Assembly: GCA_035995025.1 (NCBI GenBank)
Contig: DASYKY010000024.1
Coordinates: 58,932-122,931 of the forward strand
Source of the DNA: Actinophytocola sp035995025
GTDB taxonomy: Bacteria > Actinomycetota > Actinomycetes > Mycobacteriales > Pseudonocardiaceae
Length of the DNA stretch: 64,000 nucleotides
Direction of reading: 5' to 3'
Notes under the pieces: generated by a model
Database searches by the model: none
What the model was told of the DNA's origin: nothing
The model's input: the letters and a program-made list of their open reading frames with translations, nothing else
Shown: positions 21,906-30,295 of the stretch, one piece after another
How the letters are laid out: each line of letters starts with the position of its first letter
Position numbering within the stretch: position 1 is the first letter of the stretch
Position numbers and translations under genes: made by a program

Positions 21906-24008
21906 GTGGCGCTCATCGACGCACTCTTGGAGAAGATCACTAATTCGTCGTTGCAGCGAGCGCTTCGCGAGCAGGTTGACCAGCTCCTTAGCAAACAGTC
22001 CTACGGCCTGGTGTTCCAGCAGCACAAGCCCGAAACCGTCGAGTTGCACAACTACACCGTGGCTCGCAACTGCAAGGTCAAGATCAAGTCTGAGGGTGGC
22101 GACCTTTACCTGGTCGAACGCGTGAAGAACGGCATCGCCACGATTCGATCGCAGGTCGACGAGCCAGAACTTTGGGACGTTGGCGTTGACGACCTTGTCG
22201 TCGTCCGAGAGTTCGGGGACCCGATCTATCCCGGGCTGGCGAGCACCGGGCGCGTCGATCGTGGTGGCGACAAGCGCCCTCACCTGGTGATCAACGCCGA
22301 GAACTTCCACGCCCTGGAGACGCTTCTCTACACGCACGAGGGACTGGTCGACGCGATCTACATCGATCCGCCCTACAACACCCGAGACAAGGACTGGAAG
22401 TACAACAACGACTACGTCGACTCCGACGATGTTTACCGTCACAGCAAGTGGCTCGCGATGATGGAACGGCGGCTGAAGTTGGCCGCACGCCTTCTCAACC
22501 CGACCAACTCCATTCTCATCGTCACGATCGATGAGAAGGAGTTCCTCCGCCTGGGGCTGCTGTTGGAGCAAACTTTCCGCGGTGCTCGAATGCAGATGGT
22601 ATCGTCGGTGATCAACCGCAAGGGCGTGCCGCGCCAGAAGGGGTTTTCGCGAGTCGACGAGTATATCTTCTTCGTCTACATCGGCGAGGCCGGCCCGGCG
22701 TTGCACGACAACGACATGTTGTCGGACCCGAGACCTGTCGCAGCCGAAGGCGAGAAGGTCACCTGGATTGGACTTCGTCGGCGAGGATCGGAGTGGCGGC
22801 GCAGCGATCGACCCGACTCGTTTTTCCCATTGTTCCTCGATAAGAAGACTGCCCAGATCGTCGAAATTGGTGACCCGCTGCCTGAGAACGTGAACCGGAG
22901 CACCGTTAAGGCGCGCCCGGGATGCGTGACTGTGTGGCCGCTGAACAAGACGGGGGCCGAGTCTCGCTGGCAACTGTCGCCTAAGAAGATCGGCGAGCTT
23001 CTCGAGGTTGGCTACTTGAGGACAGGCTTCCAGCGAAACAGCAAAACCAAGTTCGTGCTCGAGTATCTTTCCGAAGGCCAGCGCGCCCAGATCGAGGCGG
23101 GGACGATTAAGGTCATCGGCGAAGACGCCAACGGCGCGGTCATCGTCACGCACCTCAACGCCAAGCTCGTCCAGTCCAAGAGCACGTGGAATCTCGACTC
23201 GCATGGAGCGACCGCCTACGGCACCCAAATGGTGACGGCGCTGTTGCCTGGGCGCGCGTTCCCGTACCCGAAGTCACTCTACGCGGTAGAGGACGCCCTA
23301 AGGTTCTTTGTCGGGTCGAAGCGTGATGCCACGATCCTCGACTTCTTCGCTGGTTCGGGGACCACGATGCACGCCGTCGCAAGGCTCAATCGTCAGGATG
23401 GCGGCTATCGGCGCTCGATTTGCATCACCAACAACGAGGTGTCTGACGCCGAGGCCACGTTATTGCGCGAACAGGGCTACTACCCAGGCCACCCTGAATG
23501 GGAGGCCTTGGGGATCTGTGAGCACATCACGAAGCCTCGTGTCGAGGCCGCGATCACCGGCCGTACGCCGGACGGCAACATGGTCACTGGTAACTACAAG
23601 TTCGTCGACGAGTTCCCGATATCGCTTGGCTTCAACGAAAATGCTGAATTCTTCAATCTGACGTACGAGAACCCCGACTTGGTCAATCTCGGCCGCCGGT
23701 TCGAAGCGCTCGCCCCCCTCTTTTGGCTCAAGGCTGGCGGTAAGGGCCCTCGGATCGAGAAAGCCGCCGAGGATTGGGCGCTGCCCGAGACGGCGAACTA
23801 CGGAGTGCTGTTCAACACCGACCACTGGCGAGTGTTTGTCGACGAGGTCATCGCCCGCCATGATGCAGTGGATTGGGTCTTCATTGATACTGATTCGGTC
23901 GCAGTGTTCCAGCAGATCATCGCTGAGTTGCCGTCAGGCGTGCAGAGTACCCAACTCTATGACGACTACCTGCAGACGTTCGAGCTGAACACAAAGGGGC
24001 GTGCATGA
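21906..24008 (+). CDS. mod: type III restriction-modification methyltransferase (Mod)
   Basis: 700 residues. Beta-class adenine methyltransferase order: catalytic DPPYN at 154-158 precedes the SAM-binding DFFAGSGTT at 479-487. The stretch between them (about 200-470) is the target-recognition region, which cannot be read for specificity. The C-terminus (GVLFNTDHWRVFVDEVIARH) is a family extension. The GTG has GGAG about 10 nt upstream. It overlaps res by ATGA, forming the standard mod-res operon. Type III Mod both protects host DNA and gives the restriction complex its sequence specificity. Cargo of the integrated element. Confidence 0.93.
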   Translation: MALIDALLEKITNSSLQRALREQVDQLLSKQSYGLVFQQHKPETVELHNYTVARNCKVKIKSEGGDLYLVERVKNGIATIRSQVDEPELWDVGVDDLVVVREFGDPIYPGLASTGRVDRGGDKRPHLVINAENFHALETLLYTHEGLVDAIYIDPPYNTRDKDWKYNNDYVDSDDVYRHSKWLAMMERRLKLAARLLNPTNSILIVTIDEKEFLRLGLLLEQTFRGARMQMVSSVINRKGVPRQKGFSRVDEYIFFVYIGEAGPALHDNDMLSDPRPVAAEGEKVTWIGLRRRGSEWRRSDRPDSFFPLFLDKKTAQIVEIGDPLPENVNRSTVKARPGCVTVWPLNKTGAESRWQLSPKKIGELLEVGYLRTGFQRNSKTKFVLEYLSEGQRAQIEAGTIKVIGEDANGAVIVTHLNAKLVQSKSTWNLDSHGATAYGTQMVTALLPGRAFPYPKSLYAVEDALRFFVGSKRDATILDFFAGSGTTMHAVARLNRQDGGYRRSICITNNEVSDAEATLLREQGYYPGHPEWEALGICEHITKPRVEAAITGRTPDGNMVTGNYKFVDEFPISLGFNENAEFFNLTYENPDLVNLGRRFEALAPLFWLKAGGKGPRIEKAAEDWALPETANYGVLFNTDHWRVFVDEVIARHDAVDWVFIDTDSVAVFQQIIAELPSGVQSTQLYDDYLQTFELNTKGRA

Positions 24009-26500
24009 GATTGACGCTGAAGGACTACCAGCAGGCGGCGTCTTCTGATGTGATCAAGGCCTTGCGGCGCGCTGCACGTGACTACGCTGCAGACAAGAGC
24101 GATTTTTGGTCCATCGTGCTTGCTGCGCCCACGGGGGCCGGCAAAACCGTCATCGCTGCGGCAGTCATAGAGACGTTGCTCGACGGCGATGGGACTGTAG
24201 CTCCCGACCCTGAGGCGACGTTCTTGTGGGTAACTGACGACCCCGCCCTCAACGTTCAAACCCGGCGCAACATGATCCAGGCGTCATCGACACTTGGACC
24301 CAACCGGCTCGTGCCGATCGAGTCGAGCTTCGATGAGGCGATGTTCGAGCCCGGCAAGGTATACTTCCTTAACATCCAGAAGCTGTCGCGCGGCAACCCG
24401 CTCACTCGAACAAACGTCGATAACCGTGAGTACTCCCTGTGGCAGACGATTGCAAACACGATCGAGCACAACGGCGAGCACTTCTATGTGGTGATCGACG
24501 AGGCCCACCGAGGCACGAAGGTAACGAGCGACCGTCCGACCATTGTCTCGCGCATCATCAACGGTCAGGATGGCCAGAATCCGCCGGCTCCGGTTGTGTG
24601 GGGCATCAGCGCCACGCCTGAGCGCTTCAACCAGGCGATTGCAACGTGGGGCGATCGCACAAACAAAGCGATCACCGTACCGATCGATGATGTGCGTGCG
24701 TCAGGGCTACTCAAAGACATGATTGTCCTCGACAACCCGGCGCTCGGGGAGGTGGAGGGCGACACGACGTTCATCCGTGCCGCCATCAAGCAGACGGTCA
24801 AGTTCGAAGAGGCGTGGCACGAGTACGGAGCCGCCCAGAACGAGGCGCCGGTGCTTCCCGTTGTCGTCGTCCAGGTCCAGAACAAGACCGGCAATGTCGA
24901 AATGGGCGAAATTCTCGATGCAATCTTCAATGCCTGGGACAGCTTGAAAGACTCGAATGTCGTCAACACCTTCGGCGAGCACGTGGCGGTCAGCGCCGGT
25001 GGCCACACGATCGCTTACATGGCTCCCCAAGACATCCAGGACGACCCCGAAGTTCGAGTCGTTCTGTGCAAGGACGCCATCTCGACGGGGTGGGACTGCC
25101 CTCGCGCCGAGGTTTTGGTCTCGCTTCGCCCAGCTGGGGATTACACGTACATTGCCCAGCTGATTGGCCGAATGGTTCGGACTCCGCTTGCCCGGCGCAT
25201 CGCTACTGACCAGACGCTGAACGACGTGCATTGCTACCTCCCCGAGTTCAATAAGACGCAGGTCAAGGCCATCGTCGATCGTTTCGCTGAAGGGAAGAGC
25301 GACGAGCCGCCGGTTGAGATCATCATCAATCCGGTCGTGCTTGAGCACAATGGGGCCGTTCCGGACGCGGTGTTCGAGCTCCTCGTGGACCTTCCGACTT
25401 ATGTGGTGCCGGGCCGCATCTACCGAACGCAGATGGCGCGCTTACACACATTGGCCGCCCTGCTCGCCGGCGACCACATCATCGAGGATGCAGTCCAACA
25501 GGTACGGATAACTCTAAATGGTGTGCTGACGAACGAACGCAAGCGCATGGAGGCCGACGGCAGCTTCCAGAAGGCGCTGAAACGCGTTCGTCAGCTGCGG
25601 GTAGAACGGTCCTATGTTCTTCTTGCGGCCGAGTCGATGGATGACCTTCCCGATGAAGCATCTTACGACGTCGATCGGGATGATAACAATATCGAGGACC
25701 TATATAGAGCAGCCAAGCGCAAGCTGCCTGAGGGCGTCGCCGCCAACTACTGGAACTACGTTATCGAAAGCCAAACCGCCGAGGAATACGATCCGACGGA
25801 GGCCAAGGCCGAGACCGCGGTTCTAGCGCTGCATCCTGCAGTCGTCGAGGCAGTCGAGTCAGCGTCGGAGCAGCTGGTTCGCACGTGGCTCAAGACCCAC
25901 CAGCGGAACATCTCGAAGCTCAACGATGCTAAGAAGGCACAGTATGAGCCGGTCAAGCGGGAGACTCGAACCCCGGAACTCACCGACTTGATCCTGCCGA
26001 CCGCGAGGACTGTCTCTCGCACCGATCAGACTTGGAAGCTGCACGTGCTCGCCAAGGAGGACGGCATCTATCCGGGCAACCTTAAGGGGTGGGAAATCAA
26101 GGTCCTCGAGAAGGAACTCGCCGACTCCGATCTCGTCGGTTGGTACCGGAACCCCACCGGCGGGAACTCGTCGTTGCGCGTCCCGTACCGGGGCACGCGG
26201 TTCGACAAGTCGATGTATCCGGACTTCGTGCTCTTCCACAAGACAGAAGACGGCATCAGGCCTTCGATTGTCGATCCGCACGGGTTCCATCTCGCTGATG
26301 CCGCGGCCAAGCTCAAGGGTCTCGCCGAGTACGCCGAGCACCATGGGAATGCATTCGATCGCATCGATGCGGTGGCGGAGATCGACAAGAAGTTGCTTGC
26401 ACTCGATCTGAGGTCGAAGGCCAACCGCGAGGCCGTCACGAAGGTGACGGACGGCGGAGTGAAGGAACTGTTCGAAGAGCGCGCCGGAAACTACAGCTGA
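24005..26500 (+). CDS. res: type III restriction subunit (Res), SF2 helicase-nuclease
   Basis: 831 residues. SF2 motor motifs: Walker A APTGAGKT (41-48), DEAH (165-168), SATPE (202-206) and motif VI QLIGRMVR (385-392). Type III Res subunits translocate or signal along DNA and cut between two inversely oriented sites. The C-terminal domain should hold a PD-(D/E)XK nuclease; here the likely site is PDFVLF (739-744) with IVDPHG (755-760), so the usual lysine of the E-X-K part is not in place. Nuclease activity is thus probable but unproven. Start overlaps mod; stop overlaps a short downstream frame (TGATG). Confidence 0.9.
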   Translation: MRLTLKDYQQAASSDVIKALRRAARDYAADKSDFWSIVLAAPTGAGKTVIAAAVIETLLDGDGTVAPDPEATFLWVTDDPALNVQTRRNMIQASSTLGPNRLVPIESSFDEAMFEPGKVYFLNIQKLSRGNPLTRTNVDNREYSLWQTIANTIEHNGEHFYVVIDEAHRGTKVTSDRPTIVSRIINGQDGQNPPAPVVWGISATPERFNQAIATWGDRTNKAITVPIDDVRASGLLKDMIVLDNPALGEVEGDTTFIRAAIKQTVKFEEAWHEYGAAQNEAPVLPVVVVQVQNKTGNVEMGEILDAIFNAWDSLKDSNVVNTFGEHVAVSAGGHTIAYMAPQDIQDDPEVRVVLCKDAISTGWDCPRAEVLVSLRPAGDYTYIAQLIGRMVRTPLARRIATDQTLNDVHCYLPEFNKTQVKAIVDRFAEGKSDEPPVEIIINPVVLEHNGAVPDAVFELLVDLPTYVVPGRIYRTQMARLHTLAALLAGDHIIEDAVQQVRITLNGVLTNERKRMEADGSFQKALKRVRQLRVERSYVLLAAESMDDLPDEASYDVDRDDNNIEDLYRAAKRKLPEGVAANYWNYVIESQTAEEYDPTEAKAETAVLALHPAVVEAVESASEQLVRTWLKTHQRNISKLNDAKKAQYEPVKRETRTPELTDLILPTARTVSRTDQTWKLHVLAKEDGIYPGNLKGWEIKVLEKELADSDLVGWYRNPTGGNSSLRVPYRGTRFDKSMYPDFVLFHKTEDGIRPSIVDPHGFHLADAAAKLKGLAEYAEHHGNAFDRIDAVAEIDKKLLALDLRSKANREAVTKVTDGGVKELFEERAGNYS

Positions 26501-26631
26501 TGTCCGAGGAGGATCAGGCACCGGAGCTCAACAGGGGGACCTCGAGTTGCTCCACCTCGGTGCCCCCGGATCGCACTGGCCACGGCACGGTTGCCCCTGC
26601 GGCGGTCTGTCGCCGCCGAGCCGCCACGTGA
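26500..26631 (+). CDS. possible 43-residue protein after res
   Basis: ATG overlaps the res stop (TGATG), encoding MSEEDQAPELNRGTSS then a Cys/Arg-rich tail. The tight coupling suggests translation; the sequence resembles nothing known and could be a truncated third gene of the operon cut when the element end was formed. Confidence 0.3.
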   Translation: MSEEDQAPELNRGTSSCSTSVPPDRTGHGTVAPAAVCRRRAAT

Positions 26632-26933
26632 CTCAGCCGCGGCGCCAGACGGCGGGTCTGGCCCGCCATTGTGTTCGGGAAGACGCTGAGGATGAACCTG
26701 AAAGCCCGCCACTCCGTCGGGCATTGTCCAAGGGCGCACGGCGAGCGCGCTTCGGGAGGCGCCTCCAGCGGAGCTGTGGGGCGACGTGGGTCTAGCGGCG
26801 AGCGCGGCCAGGAGTGGTTGGGTGCGAATCTGGGTGCGAACCAGCGCTCAACGATGCCTACCCTCGCACCCATTCAGCGAGTATAGGCGACTGTAGTCGC
26901 AGGTCGCGGACATGGGCGACGCCCGTCGGATGC
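26632..26933. other. right end of the element, noncoding
   Basis: No gene is supported. It carries three arm-type integrase sites: TGGGTGCGAA at 26819-26828 and 26831-26840 (12-bp offset, as on the left), and an inverted CTCGCACCCA at 26863-26872. The rest is featureless high-GC sequence. Confidence 0.65.
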
Positions 26934-26976
26934 CTCATAATCCTTTGGCCGTGGGTTCGAGCCCCACCCGCCCCAC
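26934..26976 (+). repeat. attR: 43-bp direct repeat of the tRNA 3' half
   Basis: Identical to 11274-11316. The 5' half of the tRNA is absent here, so this copy is not a functional tRNA and simply marks the right boundary. Confidence 0.95.
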
Positions 26977-27048
26977 CGTCTGATGTGGACATTGCAATGC
27001 GACGTCCGGTGGTCGATCACGACTGATCGTTCCTGTTGCCATTTGGCG

Positions 27049-27624
27049 ATGGCCTGGTCGGTGACCGCCTTGGCGGAGGCGCGTGTACTCGGCGTCCACG
27101 GCGTCGACCTGGAACTCGACGATCAGGCTGTCGTTGTCGGCCGGCCGGGCGGTTCCTGGGCCGAAATGCCGACGCTGGCCACCGCCGCGCGGGACCGGTG
27201 GCCCGGCCGCGATCAGCTACACCGGCCGCGGCGGGCGGCGAGGTGCGGACGTTCCGGCTTCACCGCGCGCGTGTCGGTTGGTGCGGGTGCGTTCGTCGTG
27301 CCGGCCGGCTTCGACCACGCGGCGCGGGTGCCGGCCGGCATCGCCCGCACGCCGTGGCGCCACGAGGTGCCGGAACGGGTCCGCGGCGACCTCGACGACA
27401 TCCGCGCTCGGCTTCCGCGCGGGATCGCGGTGCTCGAACCGGTCGGCGCGGACCCCGGCTGGGTGCGGGTGCGGATCCGCATCGAGCGGTTGGACTGGGT
27501 GCCACGGGTCCTCGTCGCGCTGGACGCGCAGTTCGTCGTCGGGGAGCCGGACGGACTGCGCGACAGCATCCGCGCGCTGGCGGGCCGGTTGCCGGCCGCG
27601 GCCGGTCAGCGAGAGCGGTCGTAG
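27049..27624 (+). pseudogene. WYL-domain regulator remnant
   Basis: Pieces of a DeoR/WYL-type regulator lie in three frames: EMPTLATAARDR (frame of 27049), ISYTGRGG (second frame), GGEVRTFRLHRARV (third frame). The first frame then resumes with PAGIARTPWRHEVPERVRG and the terminal WCX-like segment LDWVPRVLVALDAQFVV. The N-terminal helix-turn-helix is missing. At least three indels are needed to restore one frame, so the gene is dead. It lies directly right of attR and converges on the next gene with overlapping ends. Confidence 0.7.
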
Positions 27625-28193
27625 ACCATCGCGATCTCGCCCAGGTCGCCCGTCTCCAGGTGCGTGAGCGTCCACTTCGAACCCGGCAGGCCGTCGTCGA
27701 ACAGGCGCAGGCCGCCGCCGGCGATCTCCGGGCAGATCAGGAGGTACATGCGGTCCAGCAGGTCCGCCGCGAGCAGCGGCTTGATGACGCTCACGCTGCT
27801 GTTGACGAGGATGTCGCCGCCCGCGGCGGCCTTGAGGTCGGCGACGACGTCCGCGGTGGGGGCGTTCACCACGCGGGTGCGCTCCCACGGCGCCTCGGTC
27901 AGCGTGGTCGACAGGACGACCTTTTCCGCGTCCACCAACCACTTCGCGTAGCCGCGGTCACGCGGGTCGGCGTTCTCGTCCTCGGCGACCGACGGCCAGA
28001 AGCCCAGAAAGCCCTGCGCGTTGAGCCGGCCGAGCAGGGCCGTCGTCGCGCCTTCGGTGATGCGGGTGAGGTGGTTCCGCGCGACCTCGGTGGTCGCGTA
28101 CGGGACGATCGCGCCCAGGTCACCGGGACCGCCGGGGCCGTTGTAGCGCCCGTCGAGGGTGAGGCTGAGGTTCGCGGTCACCTTGCGAGTCAT
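27606..28193 (-). CDS. dihydrofolate reductase-family (RibD C-terminal) protein
   Basis: 195 residues of the DHFR-like/RibD C-terminal fold: MTRKVTANLSLTLDGRYN start, GATTALLGRLNAQGF, WLVDAEKVVLSTTL, GGDILVNSSVSVIKPLL and the late LICPEIAGGGLRLF strand-turn. These proteins bind NADPH and usually have unknown substrates; they are not the housekeeping FolA. Overlaps the upstream ArsR-SRPBCC gene (ATGA), a pairing common in actinobacteria, so they form one regulated operon. Confidence 0.85.
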   Translation of the reverse strand: MTRKVTANLSLTLDGRYNGPGGPGDLGAIVPYATTEVARNHLTRITEGATTALLGRLNAQGFLGFWPSVAEDENADPRDRGYAKWLVDAEKVVLSTTLTEAPWERTRVVNAPTADVVADLKAAAGGDILVNSSVSVIKPLLAADLLDRMYLLICPEIAGGGLRLFDDGLPGSKWTLTHLETGDLGEIAMVYDRSR

Positions 28194-29017
28194 GACTGTG
28201 CTTCCTTTTCCTTGGTGTTGCGCGCTGTTGTGCCGACGACGCCGGCGAGGTTGTCGAGCACCTGGCCCCAGCCGGTCTCGATCCCGGCGATGTGGGGGAC
28301 GGCCTCGACGGTCGTTTCGGTGATGGTCAGGTCGAGCCGCAGCCGGGTGCCTTCCGGGGCCGCGGCGAGGGTCAGGTCGTAGTGGCCGGTGAACGAGACC
28401 GCCCCCGCCGCGTCCAGCACCGAGAGGTCGAACACGAGGTGCTCGGCCTCCCGCGCGGCGCGGACGCGCCCCTTGGAGCGGTACCGCCCGTCGGCGTCGC
28501 GGTAGTCGAGGGCGGCGCGGCCGCCCGGCTTGGGCTCGAGAACGCAGTCGGTGACCGTCATCGGCGGCGGGGCCCACCAGGACGCGAGCAGGCCCGGGTC
28601 GACCCAGTGCCGCCAGACGACGTCCGGGGGCGCGGCCAGCACGCGCTCGTAGGAGAAGGTGCGCCCGTCCGCCCACCGCTCCCGGTCCGCGACCGCGGAC
28701 TCGGCATCGATCGCGGCCCGGTAGCGCGCGATGACGTCTCGCTCGCCCTCGTGTGCCTCGGTGAGCTCGATCAGCTCCCGCAGGCGGCGCTCGAGCGCCT
28801 TCAGCGGCGCGGCCTCGACCGCGTAGACGCGACGCTGCCCGAGCGGGGTGACCGTGACGACGCCGGTGCGGGCGAGGGTCTTGAGGTGCTTGGTGGTCTG
28901 CGGCTGCCGGAGGCCGGTCAGTTCGGCCAGCTCGCCGACCGACCGCGGGCGCCCGGCGAGGAGCTCGACGATGCGCCACCGGGCGCCGTCCCCGAGTGCC
29001 GCCGCGATCTCGTCCAT
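28190..29017 (-). CDS. ArsR-family regulator fused to an SRPBCC (AHSA1) domain
   Basis: 275 residues. N-terminal winged helix of ArsR type (ALGDGARWRIVELLAGRPRSVGELAELTG, QPQTTKHLKTL, residues 7-60) without obvious metal-binding cysteines, then an AHSA1/START-like domain (FSYERVLAAPPDVVWRHWVDPGLLASWW, residues about 120-265). The SRPBCC cavity probably binds a hydrophobic ligand that controls the repressor. Two inverted repeats lie directly upstream, shared with the divergent ProC-like gene. Confidence 0.88.
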   Translation of the reverse strand: MDEIAAALGDGARWRIVELLAGRPRSVGELAELTGLRQPQTTKHLKTLARTGVVTVTPLGQRRVYAVEAAPLKALERRLRELIELTEAHEGERDVIARYRAAIDAESAVADRERWADGRTFSYERVLAAPPDVVWRHWVDPGLLASWWAPPPMTVTDCVLEPKPGGRAALDYRDADGRYRSKGRVRAAREAEHLVFDLSVLDAAGAVSFTGHYDLTLAAAPEGTRLRLDLTITETTVEAVPHIAGIETGWGQVLDNLAGVVGTTARNTKEKEAQS

Positions 29018-29026
29018 GTCCGGAAG

Positions 29027-29061
29027 TATTCCTCGAATAGAATATTCTTGTCAAGGAATAT
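29027..29061. promoter_or_regulatory. ArsR-type operator and divergent promoter
   Basis: Overlapping A/T-rich inverted repeats: TATTC...GAATA (29027-29044) and ATATTC-N8-GAATAT (29042-29061), in the only A/T-rich stretch of the 59-bp gap. Position immediately before both start codons fits repression of both genes. Confidence 0.6.
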
Positions 29062-29076
29062 CTTGGAGGGCGCGGC

Positions 29077-29844
29077 ATGATGGGGCCCATGCGGTACGGG
29101 TTCGTGGGGGCCGGGGCGATCACCGCGGCCATCGTCGAAGGGGTCAGTGCCGGGGTTGCCGAACCGCCCGGCATCTTGTTGTCGCCGCGCGGGCGCAGTG
29201 CCGAGCTGGCCGGGCGGTTTGCCAACGTGCGGGTGTGTGGCAGCAACCAGGACGTCGTCGACGGCGCGGCCGCGGTCGTGCTCGCGGTGCGGCCGCCGGA
29301 CGGGCGGGCCGTCCTCGAGGAGCTGGCGTTGCGGCCCGGACACGTCGTGATCAGCGCGCTGGCCGGGGTGGGGCTGGCGTCGTTGCGGGAATGGGCCGCG
29401 CCCGCGCACGTCGTCCGGTCGATTCCGTTGCCGCAGGCGGCGCGGGCGCGGAGCCTGACCGTGATGTACCCGGACCACGCCGCCGCGCGGGAGCTGTTCG
29501 AGCGGGCCGGCGGGGTGATCGTGCCCGATGAGGAGAAGACGCTCGACGCGTTCAGCGCCGCGACGGCCACCTTTGCCGCGCATCTGGACTCCCTCGGCAC
29601 GATCGCCGGCTGGATGGCCGGCCACGGCGTGGACCCCGACGCCGCGAACGCATACGTCGCGCACGTCTTCGGGCAGCTGGGGGAGTCGCTCCTGCGGCAG
29701 ACCGGTTCGCTCGCCGCGTTGACCGAGGAGCACATGACGCCGGGCGGGATCAACGAGCAGGTGCTGGCCGACCTGCGGCGCGACGGCGTTCCCGACGTGG
29801 TGCGCCGCGCCCTCGACCGCGTGCTGGCGCGGCTACGTCGCTAA
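29077..29844 (+). CDS. ProC-like NADP-dependent oxidoreductase
   Basis: 255 residues, pyrroline-5-carboxylate reductase family. Rossmann start YGFVGAGAITAAIVEG; AVVLAVRPPD and HVVISALAGVGLASLREW correspond to the ProC core; VRSIPLPQAAR replaces the usual VRxMPNTPA. The C-terminal helical dimer domain (GQLGESLLRQTGSLAALTEEHMTPGG) has the P5CR-type TPGG. The altered proline motif suggests an imine substrate other than P5C. GGAGG precedes the ATG. Convergent 4-bp overlap with the MerR gene. Confidence 0.85.
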   Translation: MMGPMRYGFVGAGAITAAIVEGVSAGVAEPPGILLSPRGRSAELAGRFANVRVCGSNQDVVDGAAAVVLAVRPPDGRAVLEELALRPGHVVISALAGVGLASLREWAAPAHVVRSIPLPQAARARSLTVMYPDHAAARELFERAGGVIVPDEEKTLDAFSAATATFAAHLDSLGTIAGWMAGHGVDPDAANAYVAHVFGQLGESLLRQTGSLAALTEEHMTPGGINEQVLADLRRDGVPDVVRRALDRVLARLRR

Positions 29845-30272
29845 CGGCGCCTGGGGGCCCACAACTCGTCGGCCTCGCCGGCGGCGAGGCGGCCTCGGTA
29901 GACGTCGATCTTGTGGTTGATCAGGGCCAGGTTCTCCTCGAGCTCCGCGATCCTGGCGAGGACCTCGCCCCGGTGCGTCTCCATCAGGGCCAGGCGCTCC
30001 GGCTCGTTGCCGTGGCCGGCCGCCACCAGCTCCGCATAGCGGCGGATCGTCTTGATGGGCATGCCGGTGGCCCGCAGGCGGGTGCACACCGTGATCCAGT
30101 CCAGGTCGATCTGCTGGTAACGCCGCCGGCCGCCGGCCGTGCGGTCGATCGGGGTCACCACCAGGCCCGCCCGCTCGTAGTAGCGCAGCGTGTGCACGCT
30201 GACCCCGGTGCGGGCGGCCGCATCCGCGATGCTCAGGCCCGCCGAGGGCACCGCGTGGTTGACTTCGAGCAC
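29841..30272 (-). CDS. MerR-family regulator
   Basis: 143 residues. MerR winged helix with LSIADAAARTGVSVHTLRYYERAGLV, followed by GGRRRYQQIDLDWI and a coiled-coil dimer helix (LALMETHRGEVLARIAELEENLALINHKIDVYRG). No cysteine metal site, so it probably responds to an organic ligand. Divergent from the MFS exporter with only 23 bp between starts, so it most likely controls that exporter. Confidence 0.9.
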   Translation of the reverse strand: MLEVNHAVPSAGLSIADAAARTGVSVHTLRYYERAGLVVTPIDRTAGGRRRYQQIDLDWITVCTRLRATGMPIKTIRRYAELVAAGHGNEPERLALMETHRGEVLARIAELEENLALINHKIDVYRGRLAAGEADELWAPRRR

Positions 30273-30295
30273 GCTCTAAATCGTAGCTTCGGACC

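Larger units (their letters stand above)
11274..26976. mobile_element. tRNA-integrated conjugative-type element (AICE-like), about 15.7 kb
   Basis: Bounded by the 43-bp repeats, with integrase next to attL. It carries int, a convergent HTH-Nudix gene, three small genes, a putative clt, then xis-whiB-two membrane genes-FtsK/TraB-like gene as one minus-strand operon. Beyond lie regulators, Nudix and NDK genes, an IS630 relic and a type III restriction-modification pair at the attR end. The organisation recalls pSAM2-type AICEs, which have int, xis, a TraB-type translocase and a Nudix-bearing immunity gene (pif). No RepSA, RepAM or primase-polymerase gene was recognised, so autonomous replication may be lost or done by an unrecognised gene. 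int, mod and res have more A/T-rich codons than the chromosomal neighbours. Confidence 0.9.

Noticed and set aside
27036..28382. 448-codon plus-strand frame over the WYL remnant and DHFR-like gene
   Set aside because: Reads the antisense of the DHFR-like and SRPBCC genes; only a short stretch (GEVRTFRLHRARV) belongs to the WYL remnant.
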